A stretch of 64,000 nt of DNA, taken from Candidatus Aalborgicola lynettensis. GTDB lineage: Bacteria > Pseudomonadota > Gammaproteobacteria > Burkholderiales > Burkholderiaceae_C. The notes below the pieces were generated by a model. The model was given only the letters and a program-made list of their open reading frames with translations, had not been told where the DNA came from and did not search any database. This document shows positions 8,953 to 18,348 of the stretch, in pieces. How positions within the stretch are numbered: the stretch's first letter is position 1; every line of letters begins with the position of its first letter. A program made the position numbers and the translations under genes. The DNA lies in NCBI GenBank assembly GCA_016719405.1, contig JADJZE010000001.1, positions 62,001-126,000 of the forward strand, in the 5' to 3' direction.

Positions 8953-10128
8953 GTGCTTTTGTCTCTCAAGGGAACTACCCCGCCCGCCATCCTGGCGCTC
9001 GCAGACGGCACAGTCTATATTGGCAATTCCATTGGAGCCGCCGGCTCCACTGTCGGTGAGGTGGTGTTTAACACCTCCATGTCCGGCTACCAGGAAATTC
9101 TGACCGACCCCAGCTACTGCCAGCAAATCGTCACGCTGACCTACCCCCATATTGGCAACTACGGTACCAATCCAGAAGACGTCGAGTCCGACAAAGTGTA
9201 TGCCGCCGGTTTGATCATTCGTGATTTGCCCCTGGTTGCATCCAACTTTCGCAGTACTGCCACCTTAAGCGAATATCTGGTGCAGGCCGGTACCGTGGCG
9301 ATTGCCAACATCGACACCCGCCAACTCACGCGCCAGTTGCGCACCCAGGGCGCGCAGAATGGTTGCATCCTGGCGTTAGGCATGGGCGAGTCGGTTACCA
9401 CGGCGGCAGTCGACAAAGCGATTGCATTGGCCAAAGGCGCGCCGTCCATGTCCGGGCTGGACTTGGCCAAGGTGGTATCCAACACAGAAACGACGCAGTG
9501 GACCGAGTCCGAGTGGACTTTGGGTGCCGGATACGGCCACCAGACTGCGCCCCGTTTTCATGTGGTGGCCTACGATTTTGGGGTCAAGAAAAACATTTTG
9601 CGCATGTTGGCGCAGCGTGGTTGCAAGGTGACGGTAGTGCCTGCACAAACGTCGGCCGCAGAGGTGCTCAAGCACCAGCCGGATGGCATTTTCCTGAGCA
9701 ATGGCCCCGGAGACCCGCAGCCCTGCGACTACGCCATTGCCGCGGCCAAAACGCTGATTGATACGGGTATTCCGACTTTTGGCATTTGCTTGGGGCACCA
9801 GATCATGGCCCTGGCCAGTGGTGCCAAGACCTTCAAGATGAAGTTTGGCCACCATGGCGCCAACCATCCGGTCAAAGATTTGGACAATGGTCGGGTCTCC
9901 ATCACCAGCCAGAACCACGGCTTCGCAGTGGATGAAAAAACACTGCCCGCCAATCTGCGTGCCACCCATGTCAGCCTGTTTGACCATACGCTGCAGGGTC
10001 TGGAGCGCACGGATAAACCTGCGTTCTGCTTCCAGGGGCACCCCGAGGCGTCGCCCGGACCACACGACATTGGGTACCTGTTCGACCGCTTCATCGGCAT
10101 GATGGAAAAAGCCGGAGTGAAAAAATAA
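8953..10128 (+). CDS. carA: Carbamoyl-phosphate synthase small subunit (glutaminase)
   Basis: A protein of 391 residues that hydrolyses glutamine and passes ammonia to CarB for arginine and pyrimidine synthesis. Its N-terminal CPSase domain starts LLSLKGTTPPAILALADG. The class I amidotransferase domain has nucleophile Cys279 (FGICLGHQ) and the His363/Glu365 pair (QGHPEAS). I chose the GTG at 8953, with CGGAGA just upstream. A TTG 11 codons earlier (8920) would add residues not expected for this family. The stop overlaps the carB start by one base (TAATG), which suggests translational coupling. Confidence 0.95.
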   Translation: MLLSLKGTTPPAILALADGTVYIGNSIGAAGSTVGEVVFNTSMSGYQEILTDPSYCQQIVTLTYPHIGNYGTNPEDVESDKVYAAGLIIRDLPLVASNFRSTATLSEYLVQAGTVAIANIDTRQLTRQLRTQGAQNGCILALGMGESVTTAAVDKAIALAKGAPSMSGLDLAKVVSNTETTQWTESEWTLGAGYGHQTAPRFHVVAYDFGVKKNILRMLAQRGCKVTVVPAQTSAAEVLKHQPDGIFLSNGPGDPQPCDYAIAAAKTLIDTGIPTFGICLGHQIMALASGAKTFKMKFGHHGANHPVKDLDNGRVSITSQNHGFAVDEKTLPANLRATHVSLFDHTLQGLERTDKPAFCFQGHPEASPGPHDIGYLFDRFIGMMEKAGVKK

Positions 10129-13100
10129 TGCCAAAACGTACCGACATTCAAAGCATCCTCATCATTGGCGCCGGCCCCATCATCATCGGCCAAGCCTGCG
10201 AGTTCGACTACTCCGGTGTACAGGCCTGCAAGGCGTTGCGCGAAGAGGGTTACAAGGTCATTCTGATCAACAGTAACCCGGCTACGATCATGACCGACCC
10301 CGCCACGGCGGACGTCACTTATATTGAGCCTATTACCTGGCAAACGGTTGAGAAGATCATTGCCAAGGAGCGCCCCGATGCGATTTTGCCCACCATGGGT
10401 GGTCAGACCGCGTTGAACTGCGCTCTGGATCTGTGGCACAACGGTGTGCTCGAAAAATACAAGGTCGAACTGATCGGTGCCAGGCCCGAAGCCATCGACA
10501 AGGCAGAAGACCGCCTGAAGTTCAAGGACGCCATGACCAAGATCGGTCTGGGCTCCGCACGCTCGGGCATTGCCCACAGCATGGAAGAGGCGTGGGGCGT
10601 GCAAAAGACGCTTGGTTTTCCCACCGTCATTCGCCCCAGCTTCACGCTCGGTGGAACGGGTGGTGGCATTGCCTACAACCCCGAAGAGTTTGAGACCATT
10701 TGCAAGCGTGGACTGGAAGCGTCGCCCACCAACGAGCTGCTGATTGAAGAGTCGCTGTTGGGTTGGAAAGAGTACGAGATGGAGGTGGTGCGTGACACCG
10801 CCGACAACTGCATCATCGTGTGTTCCATCGAAAACCTCGATCCTATGGGGGTGCATACCGGCGACTCCATCACCGTGGCACCGGCGCAAACGTTGACCGA
10901 CAAGGAATACCAGATTCTGCGCAACGCCTCTTTGGCTGTGCTGCGCGAAATTGGTGTGGACACCGGTGGCTCGAATGTGCAGTTCTCCATCAACCCCAAA
11001 GACGGTCGCATGGTCGTCATTGAGATGAATCCGCGTGTCAGCCGTTCGTCTGCCTTGGCCTCCAAGGCGACCGGTTTTCCCATTGCCAAAATTGCTGCCA
11101 AGCTGGCGGTGGGCTTTACCCTGGACGAGCTCAAGAACGACATTACGGGTGGTGCGACCCCCGCATCGTTTGAGCCCAGCATTGACTACGTGGTGACCAA
11201 GATCCCGCGTTTTGCATTCGAGAAATTCCCCACGGCCGATAGCCGCCTGACCACCCAGATGAAGAGTGTGGGCGAGGTGATGGCCATGGGACGCACTTTC
11301 CAGGAATCGTTCCAGAAGGCGCTGCGTGGACTCGAAGTGGGCGTGGATGGCCTGAATGAAAAAACGCAAGACCGCGAAGTGCTGGAAAAGGAGCTGGGCG
11401 AGCCCGGCCCTGAGCGCATCTGGTACGTGGGCGACGCCTTCGCACAGGGCATGAGCGTGGACGAAGTCTTTGCGCTGACTAAGATTGATCGCTGGTTTTT
11501 GGTGCAGATCGAGCAGATCGTCAAGATTGAGCTGGAAATCGAGCGCCTGCCCCAACCCGCCAGCGGAACGGCGTTTGACAAGATTGACGCGGCCATGCTG
11601 CGTGCCTTGAAGCAAAAGGGCTTCTCGGATCGCCGCCTGGCGCGCCAGTTCAAGACCACCGACAAGGCGATTCGCGAGAAGCGCCGCGCCCTGGGCGTGC
11701 GCCCGGTTTACAAGCGTGTCGACACCTGCGCGGCTGAATTTGGCACCAACACCGCCTATATGTATTCGACCTACGAGTCCGAAGGCGCCGAGTGCGAGGC
11801 CGCACCCACCACCAACAAGAAGATCATGGTGTTGGGCGGTGGCCCCAACCGCATTGGCCAAGGTATTGAGTTTGATTACTGCTGCGTGCACGCCGCACTG
11901 GCCATGCGCGAAGACGGGTACGAGACCATCATGGTCAACTGCAACCCTGAAACGGTATCCACCGACTACGACACCAGTGACCGCTTGTACTTTGAGCCAC
12001 TGACGCTGGAAGATGTACTGGAAATTGTGGACAAGGAAAAACCGGTGGGTGTGATTGTTCAGTACGGTGGCCAAACCCCGCTGAAACTGGCACTGGATCT
12101 GGAAGCCAACGGCGTGCCCATCATCGGAACCAGCCCCGACATGATCGACGCGGCTGAAGACCGCGAGCGGTTCCAGAAGTTGTTACATGCGCTTGAATTG
12201 CGCCAGCCACCCAACGCCACGGCCCGTACCGAGCCCGAGGCTCTGGAAAAAGCTGCTGCACTGGGTTACCCCTTGGTGGTGCGCCCCAGTTATGTGTTGG
12301 GTGGCCGTGCCATGGAAATCGTGCACGAACAGCGTGATCTGGAGCGCTACATGCGTGAAGCCGTCAAGGTCAGCCACGATTCCCCTGTGCTATTGGACCG
12401 ATTCCTGAACGACGCCATTGAATGCGATGTGGATTGCATCCGTGATACCACGGGCGTGACCTTTATCGGGGGCGTCATGGAGCATATTGAGCAAGCGGGT
12501 GTGCACAGCGGCGACTCCGCTTGTTCGCTGCCACCCTACAGCCTGCGCGAAGCGACTGTGACAGAGATTAAGCGGCAAACTGCCGCCATGGCCGAGTCGC
12601 TGAACGTCGTGGGCCTGATGAATGTGCAGTTTGCCATTCAAAGCATTGACGGCAAGGACGTGATCTATGTGCTGGAGGTGAACCCCCGCGCATCCCGTAC
12701 CGTGCCCTTTGTGTCCAAGGCCACCGGTATTCAACTTGCCAAGGTGGCGGCCCGCTGTATGGTTGGCCAGACACTGGCGTCACAAGGCATTTCTAAAGAG
12801 GTGACCCCGCCGTACTTCAGCGTCAAGGAAGCCGTGTTCCCGTTCGTCAAGTTCCCCGGTGTGGACACCATTCTCGGACCCGAGATGAAGTCCACTGGCG
12901 AGGTGATGGGCGTGGGCAAAACCTTTGGTGAAGCATTCGTGAAGTCGCAGTTGGGCGCTGGTGCCAAGTTGCCGCGTGCGGGTAAGGCCTTTATCTCGGT
13001 CAAACAAAGCGACAAACCGCGCGTGGTTGAGGTGGCACGTAAGCTGGTTGAGCAGGGCTTTACGCTGGTGGCGACCAAGGGCACGGCAGCGTCAATCGCC

Positions 13101-13382
13101 GCGGCGGGTGTGCTCTGCGAGGTGGTGAACAAGGTCACTGAGGGTCGCCCGCATATCGTCGACATGATTAAGAACGAGCCTTTGGCCATGGTCATCAATA
13201 CCGTGGAAGAACGTCGCAATGCGATTGCTGACTCGCGCCAAATCCGTACCTCTGCTTTGCTGGCGCGCATTACCACCTACACCACAATAGCAGGTGCCGA
13301 AGCGGCAGTGGAAGGCATGAAATACCTTGACCATTTGGATGTGATTTCGGTACAGGAGATGCACGCGCAATTGGCGGCATAA
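10128..13382 (+). CDS. carB: Carbamoyl-phosphate synthase large subunit
   Basis: A protein of 1084 residues, full length. Two homologous ATP-grasp halves (about 1-400 and 560-940) make carboxyphosphate and then carbamoyl phosphate. Each begins with a glycine-rich motif (IIGAGPIIIGQACEFDYSG and VLGGGPNRIGQGIEFDYCC). An oligomerisation region lies between them, and the C-terminal MGS-like allosteric domain (from about 945, KAFISVKQSDK) normally binds nucleotide/ornithine effectors. It forms one transcription unit with carA. A strong hairpin follows at 13396. Confidence 0.97.
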   Translation: MPKRTDIQSILIIGAGPIIIGQACEFDYSGVQACKALREEGYKVILINSNPATIMTDPATADVTYIEPITWQTVEKIIAKERPDAILPTMGGQTALNCALDLWHNGVLEKYKVELIGARPEAIDKAEDRLKFKDAMTKIGLGSARSGIAHSMEEAWGVQKTLGFPTVIRPSFTLGGTGGGIAYNPEEFETICKRGLEASPTNELLIEESLLGWKEYEMEVVRDTADNCIIVCSIENLDPMGVHTGDSITVAPAQTLTDKEYQILRNASLAVLREIGVDTGGSNVQFSINPKDGRMVVIEMNPRVSRSSALASKATGFPIAKIAAKLAVGFTLDELKNDITGGATPASFEPSIDYVVTKIPRFAFEKFPTADSRLTTQMKSVGEVMAMGRTFQESFQKALRGLEVGVDGLNEKTQDREVLEKELGEPGPERIWYVGDAFAQGMSVDEVFALTKIDRWFLVQIEQIVKIELEIERLPQPASGTAFDKIDAAMLRALKQKGFSDRRLARQFKTTDKAIREKRRALGVRPVYKRVDTCAAEFGTNTAYMYSTYESEGAECEAAPTTNKKIMVLGGGPNRIGQGIEFDYCCVHAALAMREDGYETIMVNCNPETVSTDYDTSDRLYFEPLTLEDVLEIVDKEKPVGVIVQYGGQTPLKLALDLEANGVPIIGTSPDMIDAAEDRERFQKLLHALELRQPPNATARTEPEALEKAAALGYPLVVRPSYVLGGRAMEIVHEQRDLERYMREAVKVSHDSPVLLDRFLNDAIECDVDCIRDTTGVTFIGGVMEHIEQAGVHSGDSACSLPPYSLREATVTEIKRQTAAMAESLNVVGLMNVQFAIQSIDGKDVIYVLEVNPRASRTVPFVSKATGIQLAKVAARCMVGQTLASQGISKEVTPPYFSVKEAVFPFVKFPGVDTILGPEMKSTGEVMGVGKTFGEAFVKSQLGAGAKLPRAGKAFISVKQSDKPRVVEVARKLVEQGFTLVATKGTAASIAAAGVLCEVVNKVTEGRPHIVDMIKNEPLAMVINTVEERRNAIADSRQIRTSALLARITTYTTIAGAEAAVEGMKYLDHLDVISVQEMHAQLAA

Positions 13383-13395
13383 TCTGGGCCAACTG

Positions 13396-13433
13396 CAAGG
13401 ACAGTGCCGCGCGTGAGCGCCGCACTGTCCTTG
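13396..13433 (+). terminator. Strong hairpin between carB and greA
   Basis: The arms CAAGGACAGTGC and GCACTGTCCTTG (12 bp, perfect) enclose a further GC-rich inner pairing. No proper T-run follows (TACTTTG), so it could be a weak terminator, an mRNA-end stabiliser or an attenuator between carB and greA. Confidence 0.5.
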
Positions 13434-13466
13434 TACTTTGGGCAACGTAATATTTAGAGAGACACC

Positions 13467-13943
13467 ATGGCAACCTATCCCATAACCAAACGCGGCTCCG
13501 AATTGCTCAAAGCTGAACTGCACAAACTGAAAACGGTTGAGCGTCCTTCCGTTATCCAGGCGATTGCCGAAGCGCGGGCCCAGGGGGACCTGAGTGAAAA
13601 CGCTGACTACGATGCCGCCAAGGAGCGCCAGGGATTCATCGAAGGCCGTATTCAGGAAGTAGAAGGCAAATTATCAGCGGCCCAGGTGATCGACCCCGGC
13701 GCGATTCAGGCCGACGGCCGCGTGGTGTTTGGCGCCACGGTGGAACTGGAGGACGAAGACTCCGGTGACCGCGTCAAGTACCAAATTGTTGGTGAAGATG
13801 AAGCGGATCTCAAAAAGGGGTTGATCAACATCAGCTCTCCGATCGCTCGCGCACTGATTGGCAAGGAAGTAGGTGATACCGCTGTGGTGCAGGCGCCCGG
13901 CGGCGAGCGTGCGTATGAAGTGATGGCGGTGCATTACATGTAA
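13467..13943 (+). CDS. greA: Transcription elongation factor GreA
   Basis: A protein of 158 residues, the family's usual size. An N-terminal coiled coil (about 1-75, ending DYDAAKERQGFIEGRIQEVE) inserts into the RNA polymerase secondary channel to stimulate RNA cleavage in backtracked complexes. A C-terminal FKBP-like domain binds the polymerase. The acidic tip (LSENADYDAAKE) is present. The start ATG 13467 follows AGAGAGAC. It lies 84 bp after carB in the same direction. Confidence 0.95.
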   Translation: MATYPITKRGSELLKAELHKLKTVERPSVIQAIAEARAQGDLSENADYDAAKERQGFIEGRIQEVEGKLSAAQVIDPGAIQADGRVVFGATVELEDEDSGDRVKYQIVGEDEADLKKGLINISSPIARALIGKEVGDTAVVQAPGGERAYEVMAVHYM

Positions 13944-13963
13944 GGGTGCTCACATGTGCCCAT

Positions 13964-13988
13964 AAAGAAAACCTCCGGATTGCGGAGG
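13964..13988 (-). terminator. Terminator of yhbY (minus strand)
   Basis: The stem CCTCCG/CGGAGG with a 5-nt loop (13972-13988) is followed, on the minus strand, by TTTTCTTTA. It lies eight bases after the yhbY stop. On the plus strand it would also close greA transcription, but without a T-run. Confidence 0.65.
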
Positions 13989-13996
13989 CTCGGTAG

Positions 13997-14473
13997 TCAG
14001 GTTTGGCTGCGTTTCTTGACGCTGACTTGGGGCTTGGGTTTAGCGCGTTTGACGTTGCCACCGGCCGTGAGCCGTTGGTTGCCCAGCACGCGCAGGGTTT
14101 TTACCTCGGGGCGCTGGCCAGCGCGTTTTGCGTATTTGAGCACCTTGACATCACGTGGACCGGGTTTGCGATCCTCGTCCACGGTTTTTTCTTTGTCCAC
14201 TTTGGGGCGCCACAACACCAATAGTTTCCCAATGTGCTGGATGGGTGCAGCGTTGAGGTCTTCGGCCAGGGTCTGGAGCATGGCTTCGCGTGCCACCCGG
14301 TCGTCCGAGAAAACGCGCACCTTGATCAGGCCATGCGCATTCAAAGCGTTCTGGATTTCTTTTTTTACGGCGGGCGTCAGGCCGTCGCCACCGACCATGA
14401 CGACGGGGTCCAAGTGGTGGGCCATTGCGCGGTGTTCTTTACGCTGGGCGGGGGTCAGTTGAATTTGGGGCAT
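13997..14473 (-). CDS. yhbY: YhbY-type CRM-domain ribosome assembly RNA-binding protein
   Basis: About 158 residues. An N-terminal CRM (YhbY) fold covers about 1-95, starting LTPAQRKEHRAMAHHLDPVV and including the signature VGGDGLT. In E. coli this protein associates with pre-50S particles. The C-terminal 60 residues are basic and low in complexity (KPGPRDVKVLKYAKR and VKRAKPKPQVSVKKRSQT), an extension typical of betaproteobacterial versions. ATG 14473 begins the conserved MPQIQLTPAQ. An in-frame ATG eight codons upstream (14497) is possible, and neither has a clear ribosome site. It is divergent from rlmE with a 59-bp gap. Confidence 0.88.
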   Translation of the reverse strand: MPQIQLTPAQRKEHRAMAHHLDPVVMVGGDGLTPAVKKEIQNALNAHGLIKVRVFSDDRVAREAMLQTLAEDLNAAPIQHIGKLLVLWRPKVDKEKTVDEDRKPGPRDVKVLKYAKRAGQRPEVKTLRVLGNQRLTAGGNVKRAKPKPQVSVKKRSQT

Positions 14474-14532
14474 GTCGGTATTATCGGTTGAATGCATTGT
14501 GGGCGGTAACGACGTCTGCGCGAAAGATACAA

Positions 14533-15186
14533 ATGAAAACTCATGCCAAAAGCAAAAAGGTCAATAAAGCCTGGCTGCACGACCATATCAATGACCCTTA
14601 TGTCAAATTGGCACACCGTGAAGGCTACCGCGCCCGTGCTGCGTACAAATTGAAGGAGATTGACGAAGCCTTTGGTCTCATCAAGCCAGGGCAGTTGGTG
14701 GTGGATCTGGGCTGTACGCCCGGCGCCTGGAGCCAGTATGTGCGCAGGCGTTTGTCACCGTCCGGTGCGGCCGTGGGGGAGCTGGATGGCGCCATCATCG
14801 GTCTGGATTTGCTGGATATGGAGCCGATCGAGGGGGTTACTTTCATTCAAGGAGATTTCCGCGAGGCAGCGGTGTTGGCACAACTGGAACATGCTTTGCA
14901 GGAGCGCCAGGCAGATATTGTGGTGTCGGACATGGCTCCCAATCTCTCGGGCATAGCGTCTGCCGATGCTGCCCGGGTAGAGTATCTGGTTGAGCTCGCC
15001 ATTGAATTTGCGCAGAGTCACATGAAACGCAGCGGCGCGTTGGTGGCAAAGGTATTTCATGGCGGCAGTTACAACGATGTGGTGCAGCGCTTTAAAGATG
15101 CGTTCCAGATCGTCAAACCCTACAAACCCAAAGCGTCGCGTGACCGATCCTCAGAGACCTTCCTAGTCGGTGTGGGGCTAAAGTAG
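14533..15186 (+). CDS. rlmE: 23S rRNA (uridine-2552-2'-O) methyltransferase RlmE
   Basis: A protein of 217 residues. A SAM-binding motif (VVDLGCTPGAWSQY) and the catalytic K-D-K-E set typical of FtsJ/RrmJ enzymes can be read: Lys in AAYKLKE, Asp in DMAPNLSG, Lys in VAKVFHGG and Glu in SSETFLVG. It methylates U2552 in the A loop of 23S rRNA late in 50S assembly. The ATG 14533 start (MKTHAKSKKVNKAWLHDH) is preferred over a 36-codon upstream extension without homologous look. It is followed by ftsH, the classical rlmE-ftsH pairing. Confidence 0.95.
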   Translation: MKTHAKSKKVNKAWLHDHINDPYVKLAHREGYRARAAYKLKEIDEAFGLIKPGQLVVDLGCTPGAWSQYVRRRLSPSGAAVGELDGAIIGLDLLDMEPIEGVTFIQGDFREAAVLAQLEHALQERQADIVVSDMAPNLSGIASADAARVEYLVELAIEFAQSHMKRSGALVAKVFHGGSYNDVVQRFKDAFQIVKPYKPKASRDRSSETFLVGVGLK

Positions 15187-15328
15187 CCAGCCTGGCGGGC
15201 ATAAGTTGGCAATTCCATTCCCGATGTGGGGCGAAAACGCGAAAATCCCGTGCCAATTAGCTTGAAAAGCCTAAAATGGAGCCCAGTTACGCCAAGTGTT
15301 TCTACTTGTGCCCCTATTGGAGCGTCGC

Positions 15329-17242
15329 TTGAATAATCCGTGGTTTTCGAAAATTGCAGTGTGGTTGGTGGTCGGCTTGGTGCTGTTCACCGTGTTCAAG
15401 CAGTTTGATTCGCAAAGTAGTGGCGCATCCAATGTGCTGGGCTACTCCGACTTTCTTGAGGAGGTTCGAAACAAGCACATCAAAAGTGCGGTAATCCAAG
15501 AGGGCCCGGGTGGCACCGAAATTCTGGCCGAGACCACCGAGGGTCGCAAAATTCGCACCACTGCGACCTACCTGGACCGAGGTTTGGTGGGGGATCTGAT
15601 CAACAATAACGTCAAGTTCGACGTCAAACCCCGCGAAGAAGGCTCGCTGCTCATGACCTTGCTGGTCAGCTGGGGCCCCATGCTGCTATTGGTGGGAGTG
15701 TGGATTTATTTCATGCGCCAGATGCAAGGTGGCGGCAAGGGTGGCGCCTTCAGCTTTGGCAAAAGCAAGGCGCGCCTGTTGGACGAAAACACCAACCAGG
15801 TCACCTTTGCTGACGTAGCGGGGTGTGATGAAGCCAAGGAAGAAGTCAAAGAGGTCGTCGACTTCCTCAAAGATCCCAGCAAGTTCCAGAAGCTCGGTGG
15901 CCGAATTCCGCGTGGTCTTCTGTTGGTTGGCCCACCCGGAACCGGCAAGACGCTGCTGGCCAAGTCTATTGCCGGCGAGGCCAAAGTACCTTTTTTCAGC
16001 ATTTCAGGTTCTGATTTCGTGGAAATGTTTGTCGGCGTGGGTGCTTCGCGCGTGCGCGACATGTTTGAGAACGCCAAGAAAAACGCCCCCTGCATCATCT
16101 TCATTGATGAAATCGACGCGGTTGGCCGTCAGCGCGGTGCGGGTTTGGGCGGCGGTAACGACGAACGCGAACAGACCCTCAACCAGATGCTGGTCGAGAT
16201 GGACGGTTTCGAAACCAATGTCGGTGTGATCGTGGTGGCCGCTACCAACCGCCCCGACATTCTGGATGCTGCGCTGTTGCGCCCCGGTCGCTTTGATCGC
16301 CAGGTGTATGTCACGCTGCCCGATATCCGTGGCCGTGAGCAAATTTTGAATGTACACATGCGCAAGGTGCCTTTGGGCCAGGACGTGAGCCCCGGCGTGA
16401 TTGCCCGTGGTACGCCCGGCATGAGCGGTGCTGACCTGGCCAACCTGTGCAATGAAGCCGCCTTGATGGCTGCCCGGCGCAACGCCCGCGTGGTCGAAAT
16501 GCAGGATTTCGAAAAGGCCAAAGACAAAATCCTCATGGGCCCCGAACGCAAGAGTATGGTCATGCCCGAAGAAGAGCGCCGCAACACGGCTTACCACGAA
16601 GCGGGCCACGCGCTGATCGGCAAGATGCTGCCCAAGTGCGACCCCGTGCACAAGGTCACCATCATTCCCCGTGGCCGCGCTTTGGGCGTCACCATGAGCC
16701 TGCCCGCGCAAGACCGTTACAGCTACGACAGCGAATACATGCTCAACCAGATCAGCATGTTGTTTGGTGGCCGTATTGCCGAAGAGGTGTTCATGAAGCA
16801 AATGACCACCGGTGCCAGTAACGACTTTGAACGTGCCACCCATATTGCCCGCGACATGGTCACGCGCTATGGCATGACCGATGCGCTGGGCCCCATGGTG
16901 TATGCCGAAAACGAAGGCGAAGTGTTTCTGGGCCGTTCGGTCACCAAAACCACTACCATGAGCGAGCAAACCATGCAAAAGGTGGATGGCGAGGTGCGCC
17001 GCATCATCGACCAACAATATGCCCAGGCGCGCAAGTTGATCGAAGACAACCAGGACAAGATGCACGCCATGGCCAAGGCCCTGTTGGAGTGGGAAACCAT
17101 CGACAGCGACCAGCTCGATGACATCATGGGCGGCAAAGAGCCCCGTCCGCCCAAAGATTGGACCCCGCGCAGCCCCAGCAGTGGGGGCGGTAGCGGCGGT
17201 GTACCCACCGTGGCGGCTGATGCCGCTCCTTCGGCTGCCTGA
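15329..17242 (+). CDS. ftsH: ATP-dependent zinc metalloprotease FtsH
   Basis: An inner-membrane AAA+ protease of 637 residues. The N-terminal membrane segment (WFSKIAVWLVVGLVLFTVF) and a second at about 110-130 flank a periplasmic domain. The AAA module has Walker A GPPGTGKT at about 201 and Walker B IDEIDAVG. The zinc motif HEAGH is at 423-427. The C-terminal tail is Ser/Gly-rich. The start is inferred to be TTG 15329, with TTGGAG six bases ahead, because this gives the family start NNPWFSKIAVW. An upstream in-frame TTG at 15296 lacks a site. It degrades membrane proteins, sigma-32 and LpxC in relatives. Confidence 0.95.
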   Translation: MNNPWFSKIAVWLVVGLVLFTVFKQFDSQSSGASNVLGYSDFLEEVRNKHIKSAVIQEGPGGTEILAETTEGRKIRTTATYLDRGLVGDLINNNVKFDVKPREEGSLLMTLLVSWGPMLLLVGVWIYFMRQMQGGGKGGAFSFGKSKARLLDENTNQVTFADVAGCDEAKEEVKEVVDFLKDPSKFQKLGGRIPRGLLLVGPPGTGKTLLAKSIAGEAKVPFFSISGSDFVEMFVGVGASRVRDMFENAKKNAPCIIFIDEIDAVGRQRGAGLGGGNDEREQTLNQMLVEMDGFETNVGVIVVAATNRPDILDAALLRPGRFDRQVYVTLPDIRGREQILNVHMRKVPLGQDVSPGVIARGTPGMSGADLANLCNEAALMAARRNARVVEMQDFEKAKDKILMGPERKSMVMPEEERRNTAYHEAGHALIGKMLPKCDPVHKVTIIPRGRALGVTMSLPAQDRYSYDSEYMLNQISMLFGGRIAEEVFMKQMTTGASNDFERATHIARDMVTRYGMTDALGPMVYAENEGEVFLGRSVTKTTTMSEQTMQKVDGEVRRIIDQQYAQARKLIEDNQDKMHAMAKALLEWETIDSDQLDDIMGGKEPRPPKDWTPRSPSSGGGSGGVPTVAADAAPSAA

Positions 17243-17261
17243 TACGGTTGCGGCTGATGCA

Positions 17262-17285
17262 ATACGGGGCCTTCGGGCCCCGTAT
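17262..17285 (+). terminator. Strong tetraloop hairpin after ftsH
   Basis: ATACGGGGCC and GGCCCCGTAT pair perfectly over 10 bp around a stable TTCG tetraloop, 19 bp after the ftsH stop. No T-run follows, so it may be a stabiliser or a Rho-assisted end. Confidence 0.5.
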
Positions 17286-17378
17286 GCATTGTGAGGTGCA
17301 CATCGAGCAGTGCGTTGTTCCTGGCGCAATGCGCTCACATGCCATTGCCTCTTCTTGTGAGCACCGATAATCCACCCC

Positions 17379-18287
17379 ATGCATTGGCAAACCTCCCGCT
17401 ACTCCATTGACCTGTCCACCCCTAAGGTGATGGGCATTGTCAACGTCACGCCCGATTCTTTTTCAGACGGCGGACAGCATGCTTCGCACCGTGCTGCGGT
17501 GGCCCATTGTGAGCGGTTGCTGAAAGACGGCGCCGACATTCTGGACATCGGCGGCGAATCCACCCGGCCCGGCGCTCCTGCATTGCCGCTGGATGAGGAA
17601 CTCGCGCGGGTGCTGCCGGTGGTACGCCACGCCGTCACCTTGGGTGTTCCGGTGTCGGTGGATACCTACAAACCGCAGGTGATGCAGGCCGCGCTGGATC
17701 TGGGCGCAGACATCATTAACGATGTGTGGGCGCTGCGCTGGCGCAGCCCCGACAATGCCCTGGCGGGCCGCGATGTGGTGGCCGCCCACCCCCGCTGCGG
17801 TGTGTGCCTGATGCACATGCACCGCGAACCGCAGACCATGCAGCAGGCCCCCATGCAGGGCGATGTGCTGCCACAAGTGCTATCATTTTTAGAGCTGTGT
17901 GCGCAGGATCTGCATGCGCAAGGGGTCGAAAAGACCCGTATTTGCATAGATCCCGGTATTGGCTTTGGCAAGACGGTGCCGCAAAACTTTACACTGCTGG
18001 CGCGCCAGTTGGAGCTGGGCGCGCTGGGTTACGCCGTGCTAGTTGGCTGGTCGCGCAAGTCGTCTTTGGCGGCGGTAACGCAGCGCTCGCTGGCCAGCGT
18101 GGCCACCCTGGACAACCGCGACCGCCTGGTGCCCAGCACCACGGCCGCTGTGCTGGCGGTACAGTGTGGTGCGCACATCGTGCGCGTGCATGATGTGCGC
18201 GAAACCGTGCAGGCGCTCAAGGTGCTTGCTGCCATGCGACAGGTCCTCGGGGCCGCACCAGGCATTGGGGATCCCGTGGGTGCATAG
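17379..18287 (+). CDS. folP: Dihydropteroate synthase
   Basis: A TIM-barrel enzyme of 302 residues that joins p-aminobenzoate to dihydropterin pyrophosphate in folate synthesis; it is the sulfonamide target. Signatures seen are MGIVNVTPDSFSDGG (pterin/pyrophosphate loop), DIGGESTRPGA, DPGIGFGKT and GWSRKSSL. At 17877-17907 the DNA reads like the core of the window's dispersed repeat, encoding VLSFLELCAQ in frame in a helix region. ATG 17379 (MHWQTSRYSIDLSTPKV) is used. It is followed by glmM 61 bp later, the common folP-glmM pair. Confidence 0.96.
   Translation: MHWQTSRYSIDLSTPKVMGIVNVTPDSFSDGGQHASHRAAVAHCERLLKDGADILDIGGESTRPGAPALPLDEELARVLPVVRHAVTLGVPVSVDTYKPQVMQAALDLGADIINDVWALRWRSPDNALAGRDVVAAHPRCGVCLMHMHREPQTMQQAPMQGDVLPQVLSFLELCAQDLHAQGVEKTRICIDPGIGFGKTVPQNFTLLARQLELGALGYAVLVGWSRKSSLAAVTQRSLASVATLDNRDRLVPSTTAAVLAVQCGAHIVRVHDVRETVQALKVLAAMRQVLGAAPGIGDPVGA
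17877..17907 (-). repeat. Core-like copy of the dispersed repeat inside folP
   Basis: GTGCTATCATTTTTAGAGCT then GTGTGCGCAG follows the pattern TTGCTACATTTTTAGTAGCT GCTTGCGCAC seen between genes. The match is partial, and convergence cannot be excluded by eye. Confidence 0.4.
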
Positions 18288-18348
18288 GCGCTACCATCTC
18301 AACCCACACTGTAGCAACCTTTCTATTCATACATCCCTCGGAGAGAAC

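Noticed and set aside
9729..12074. Minus-strand open frame of 781 codons opposite carA/carB
   Set aside because: It is antisense to two intact, motif-complete genes and has the His/Gln/Gly-rich composition expected of the mirror frame of GC-rich coding DNA.
16004..17380. Minus-strand 458-codon frame opposite ftsH
   Set aside because: Antisense to a complete FtsH; low-complexity His-rich translation.
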